DNA of 64,000 bases from the NCBI RefSeq assembly GCF_905147045.1, contig NC_065914.1:4030001-4094000 (forward strand). The letters are read 5' to 3'. How positions within the stretch are numbered: position 1 is the first letter of the stretch; each line of letters begins with the position of its first letter. The notes beneath the pieces were generated by a model. It ran no database searches. It was given only the letters and a program-made list of their open reading frames with translations, and was not told the DNA's origin. Below are positions 27,201 through 33,200 of this stretch, in pieces. A program made the position numbers and the translations under genes. This DNA is from Nymphalis io (Eukaryota > Arthropoda > Insecta > Lepidoptera > Nymphalidae).

Positions 27201-30200
27201 AGTCTACTATCAGGAATAGCCTTGTTTTTTTTAAATACACTAATGTTACGTAGGGCAAGGACCAGAGTGCCTGTAATCTATTTGCCTAACTTCATTCTGG
27301 TTGAATGAGCGTATATGTATATACAACTAAGCGAGCGTATATGTATATGTATAAATAAGACATTATATATGATTAATACGTGTAATACGTGTGACGAACA
27401 AAAAATACCTATAAAGTTTCTACTACTTTCTTTAATAATTCTTTTACAATATAGGCTATTAAGCTCTGGAATGTCCTTCCTTTAAATATTCGTGAGACGA
27501 AATCCAATAGAGATTTTTAAAAAACTTGTAAATAATCACTTTTTGTCTCAAATGTCTTATCACCAATAATTTAATTTTTTTTTTGGATTTTTTTTTCTTT
27601 TTTTAGTAGTCGTTTTGTTTGAGGACGTATCGTATTTATTGTATTTTGTATTCATATTACATACCTGTACTTTAGTATGTATTGATTGAACACGGTAATG
27701 TCTCTCCTCCAGAACTGCCTCCTAATCTCGGACTTGTTGCACCGGTAACACCTGACGAGGTACTCAAATGTCTTCGTACAATGAAAAACCGAAAAGCCGT
27801 AGGCCCTGACGACTTGCCGATTGAAGCGTGGAAAGCGATGGGTCCTCATGGTGTGAACCTACTTACTGACCTTTTTAACCAAATACTTACTAGCCGGAAG
27901 ATGCCCAACTCTTGGAGATTGAGTATCGTTACTCCAGTATATAAAGGCAAAGGTAGTGTACAGGACTGCGAAAGCTACCGCGGTATTAAGGTTATGTGCC
28001 ACACCATGAAACTCTTCGAACGCGTAATCGATTCAAGGCTCCGGCAAGAATGTACTGTCTCGGAATGTCAATATGGGTTTCGCCCAGGCTTTGGAACCAT
28101 AGCCCCCATCTTCCCCCTAAGAATACTGGCCGAGGCCCACAGAGAAAAGAAGAACCCGCTGTACATGGCGTTTCTAGACCTGCAGAAGGCATTTGACTGC
28201 GTCCCACGCCAAATTATATGGTGGGCTTTGAAGATGAAGAACGTGCCACAAATCTATATTGACATTATCCGAGACATGTACCATAATTCGGAATCAGTAG
28301 TAAGGACCGCCGTTGGCGACACCCTTTCCCGATCACAGTTGGTGTGCACCAAGGCTCGGCCCTGAGTCCTTTTCTGTTCAGTGTTCAGTTTTAACCGTGC
28401 AGTGACGGAGAAAGAATACATTTCACTGCCCCTCTCTTTCCCATGGGTGTCGTAAGAGGCGACTAAGGGATATCTGAGCGACCATCTGCTCGCCTGGTGG
28501 TAGGATGCTAACATCCGCCTGGCTTGTTACCACCGTACGCATGGTGAAAAACTCGTGAAGTGGCTTGCAGCCGCGTTTCGAGGTCAGCCAGCGTACAGCC
28601 AGAGCCCGAGCGAGTATTGCCGCGATGAGTGTTGGTCCAGTGGAGACGGCTGTTGAACCAATGCCGGGGGAAACTGTATTGACCTGCCGGTCAGGGAGAC
28701 CCGAAGAAACGGCTGTTCCGCTGGCCGCCCGTGGCATAGTACAGGGGCCCGAGCGTGCCTAACCAGCTCGTGAGGCTGCCCCACCAGGCCACGCATAATC
28801 TCGGGGTGGACCGTCGTGCCGGTTGGTGACCGGTAGGTGGGGTCCCGGCGGCCACTTCCGGGGGGGTTCGGGGGCCCTTCCGTCCGGCGGGTCAGTGTAT
28901 TTTTCCTTTTGGCAACCACTTGGGGAAACACGCCTCCACACTTTGCCCATCCCTATCGTGGCAATACATCGCTCGCTTCACGTCTCTTTTCCATTTAATT
29001 TCTCCCAAATGGCGCAACAAAAAAGAAATAACGGTCGTACAGCGGTGCTCACCCCCACCATACCCTCGCTGTTTGAGGTCGAGTTCTCTAACATCCGAGG
29101 ACTCCACACTAACCTCAACGCTGTCCACCACCATCTCGAGACAGCACGGCCAGCAATGTTGTTTCTCACGGAGACACAAATACTCCGTCCTGCCGATACC
29201 AGCTACCTTAATTATCCCGGCTACACGCTTGAAGAATCCTTCAAAGCGAAAGCCGGAGTATGCTTGTTCGTCAGGACGGATGTTTGCTGTCACCGTCTGC
29301 GCTGCTTGGAGGACCCCTCCTTCTCCATGTTGGTGGTACGTGTGGACCTGGTTCGTCAGAGCCGAGTCTACGTGTGCCTCTACAGATCCCACAATGGTGA
29401 CTTGGAGACAAGCCGACTATTTGACCATCTTAGTCGGGTGGCAGATGCTGCGCAAGAGCAATTTCCTAACGCGGAATTGGTGTTTCTGGGGGACTTTAAT
29501 GCTCACCACGAATCCTGGTTGAAATCCCTCAAAACTGACCATGCTGGAAGGACTGCTCATGCTTTTGCTCTCACACATGACTTGACCCAACTGGTTGATC
29601 AGCCCACCAGGATCCCAGACATTGATGGGCAAGCACCTTCTCTACTGGACCTTCTGCTGACTTCTCACCCGGTGGAATATCAGGTTGTGGTTCAGGCTCC
29701 TCTTGGCTCTTCGGATCACAGCCTTATTTCTACCAGAGTGCCACAGGCCAAGCTGCCGCCACTAGCGGTATGCAAACGTCGCGTTTGGCACTATAAGTCG
29801 GCGGATTGGGACGGTATGCGCGATTACTATGCGTCGGTCCCTTGGAAGGAACGTTGCTTCAGTGGGAATGACCCGACAGCTAGTGCCGCTGCTGTTGCTG
29901 GCGAGATCATGCTGGGAATGGAATACTACATTCCTAGCTCAGATCTCGTCAGTAGGAGTACGCGTAACCGTTGGTTCACTCGTGAATGTGCCGATGCTGT
30001 ATCAGCTAAGCAGGCGGCATATCGCAAGTGGATCAACGGCTGCATTAGCGGGGCATCTAACATTGACTCACTGAAAGCAAACTATAATAAAAATTCCAAG
30101 TCCTGTAGAAAGGCATACACGAGAGCGGATGCACAGCGCATTGTACAGATTGGTCATGACCTTGTTTCGCATCCTAGGGGCTCCCGTAGCTTCTGGCGTC

Positions 30201-33200
30201 TGACCAAGTCTGTGCAAAACAATTTCTGCCAACCTTCGCTGCCACCGCTCAGAAATCCGGACGGATCGCTAGCTCACAGTCCGCAAGAGCAAGCTGATCT
30301 CCTGGCTAAACTCTTTGCCGACAATTCCGTCATCGATGATTGTAGTGCACTGCCACCTACAATACCTGCATGTGGCCATACGATGCCTGACATAAAAATC
30401 AGGCAACGTGATGTGCGTGCGGAGCTGCAATCACTTGATGTACGGAAAGCTAGCGGTCCCGATGGAATACCAGCCATAGTGCTGAAGAAGTGCGCAGCGG
30501 AGCTGTCTCCTGTGTTAACGCGCCTGTTCCAGCTTTCTCTCTCTTCGGGAAGTGTGCCGGAGGCTTGGAGAAGAGCTAATGTGCAAGCGGTTCCCAAAAA
30601 AGGGGATCGGTCTGACCCGGCAAATTATCGGCCAATAGCTATCACCTCAGTACTTTGTAAGGTGATGGAACGGATTTTAAACAACCAATTGATCCATTAC
30701 CTAGAAGATCACTGTCTAATTAATGATCGTCAGTACGGTTTTCGACCAAAACGGTCCACAGGTGATCTTCTAGCGTACGTAACACACCGCTGGGGTGAAG
30801 CTATCGACAAGCATGGAGAATCGTTGGCTGTCAGCCTCGATATCTCCAAGGCTTTCGACAGGGTCTGGCACAGAAGTCTTCTCTCCAAGCTACCGGCATA
30901 TGGTCTGCCTGCTCAGCTATGCACCTGGATTGCCAGCTTCCTACACAAGCGTAGCCTTCGTGTTTTAGTAGATGGTTGCGCTTCACAATTCTATGTAGTG
31001 AATGCTGGGGTCCCCCAGGGATCTGTGCTATCTCCCACACTCTTTCTTTTGCATATCAATGATATGCTCTCCCTTGGGAACATACATTGCTATGCAGATG
31101 ATAGTACAGTGCATGGTGGATACCACGGACGCGCAGTGGCTGGGCGGGCGGAAACTGAGGAGAGGCGGGAGAATCTTGTCATTGAACTCGATAGGACGTT
31201 AGATCTCATCGCCAAATGGGGCTCTGATAATCTTGTTGAGTTTAATGCCAAGAAAACACAGGTATGCGCTCTCACGGCGAAAAAGTCAACATTTTCCCCT
31301 CTTCCCTCCCTCTGTGGTACTCCGCTGGTGATGCAAAGCAAAATCGCCATGCTGGGGATTGACGTTCGCTGCGACCTTAGTCCAAGGGATTACATCGAGG
31401 CTGTTATAAAAACAGCTTCACGGAAACTCGGAGTTCTGAACAAGGTGCGGCGCTTTTTCACGCCACAACAACTGTGCCTGCTGTACAAAACACAGGTACG
31501 GTCTTGCGTGGAATATTGCTCGCACCTTTGGGATGGCTCCGCTAAGTACCTACTTGAAGCCTTGGACCGGTTGCAGCGACGTGCCGTACGCATTATTGGC
31601 GACGTAAAGGTCACAAACACCCTTGAACCTTTACAATTGCGTCGTGAGATAGCAGCACTGAGCGCTTTCTATCGACTGTATCACGGCGAGTGCTCTGAGG
31701 AATTATTCTCTCTAATTCCTGCTTCCCCCTTCCTTCTTAAGTCCACGCGGGCTGGTTCTCGATGTCACCGCCTAACTGTGACATCAATTCCATCGCGAAC
31801 AAAGAAATTTGGCAACTCCTTTCTTTGTCGCACTTCCAAAAAATGGAATTCCTTACCAGCTCACGTATTCCCCTCCTCTTACAACCCGGGCTCCTTCAAA
31901 CGAGGCGTGAAGAGGCATCTTGCGGGCCGGCAAGGCGAAGGCGGCTAGTGCAGAACGTTTTTCCCGTCTGTACTGGCCGTCGTCGCGTTTGGACTCTACT
32001 ACCACTTACCATCAGGTGGAGTAGAGTCATTTGCCCTCCCGGCGATATAAAAAAAAAAAAAAAAAAAAAGTGTAGTGCTTGACGTTGTCACAATGAAAGC
32101 CCATGAGCCGCCTCTCTGGCTCATGATGTATGCTGATGACATTGCACTGGTAGATGAGGACAAACAGGTATTGGAGCAAAAGGTGAACCAGTGGAAGGGT
32201 GTGCTAGAGAGGGCAGGTCTGATGCTAAAAGTTGCGAAGACCGAGTATATGGCCTGTGGCAGTACGGACCCCGAACCCATAAAGATAGGCGGAGAATCCG
32301 TTATCAAGACGGAAAAGTTTAAATACCTCGGGTCCGAACTGCACGAACCTAGTACAGTCGACCACGACGTCAGAGCTCGAATAAACGCAGCCTGGGCCAA
32401 ATGGCGGGAAGTCACCGGGGTAATCTGTGATCGCAGGATACCGGTGAAATTAAAGGGCCTTGTGTACAAGTGCATCATCCGACCAGTCTTATTGTACGGC
32501 GGCGAGACGGGGCCAGCTCTCGCGAGACACGTTCAGCAACTTCACGTCGCGGAAATGAAGATGCTGCGGTGAATGTGTGGCGTTAAGCGACTAGATCGCA
32601 TTCGTAACGAGCACATCCGTGGTAGCCTTGGAGTTTGCGATGTAGCGGATAAGTTGGAGGAAAGCCGTCTGCGTTGGTTTGGCCACATTAGCCGCAGACC
32701 ACCAGACTATGTCGGGAACCAATGCCTGGACTTTGTTGTCGAAGGCCCTAGATCCCGCGGCAGGCCCAAGAAGCGCTGGCTTGATGTTGTGAGGGACGAT
32801 ATGAGAGAGCACGATCTCACTAAGGAGGACGCTTTAGATCGGGAAAAGTGGAGGCGTAGATGCAGGAAAGCGGACCCTGGCGTTACTAGGCCGGGAAAAC
32901 GCTAGGCAGAAGAAGAAGACTTTAGTATGTATTGATAATATATATAATTTATTTATAGATATATTTGTATTCTATATTTATATTGAAACCTATTTGTTTG
33001 TTTTTGTTAAATTTATGTTATTTTATGTATTATTACAGCACCGCCTACCTCATATCCCATGAGTTGTTCCTTACGCCGTTGGTTGCCTGGAAGACATCGC
33101 TACATAGCGATTAGGTCGCCAAAGTTGTATGCTACTCATAGATAGGTTGTATCCATGTTTTGTAATATTTTTTTTTATCTTTGTGGTGTACAATAAAGTG

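Larger units (their letters stand above)
27687..32918 (+). mobile_element. 5'-truncated RTE-type LINE, split by a later insertion
   Basis: Flanked by an 18 bp target duplication (ACTTTAGTATGTATTGAT at 27669-27686 and 32919-32936). The left part (27687-28379) encodes reverse transcriptase from the KAVGPDDLPIEAW region through YRGIKVM and FLDLQKAFDCV to GVHQGSALSP. The right part (32074-32905) resumes with YADDIAL and runs to the C-terminus (RWFGHISRRPPDY). The endonuclease half is absent, so the copy was truncated on insertion. The element ends GGCAGAAGAAGAAG, as lepidopteran RTE copies commonly do. It is dead: one frameshift before the insertion and a TGA at 32571-32573 where tryptophan is expected. 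Confidence 0.88.

Noticed and set aside
28584..28931. 115-codon minus-strand frame in the LINE leader
   Set aside because: GC-rich antisense shadow; no motif and no start context, while the plus strand carries the element's coding frame.
28892..29392. 166-codon minus-strand frame
   Set aside because: Antisense to the endonuclease part of the LINE ORF.
31999..32478. 159-codon minus-strand frame
   Set aside because: Antisense across the LINE poly-A and the RTE fragment, including a phenylalanine run from the A-tail.
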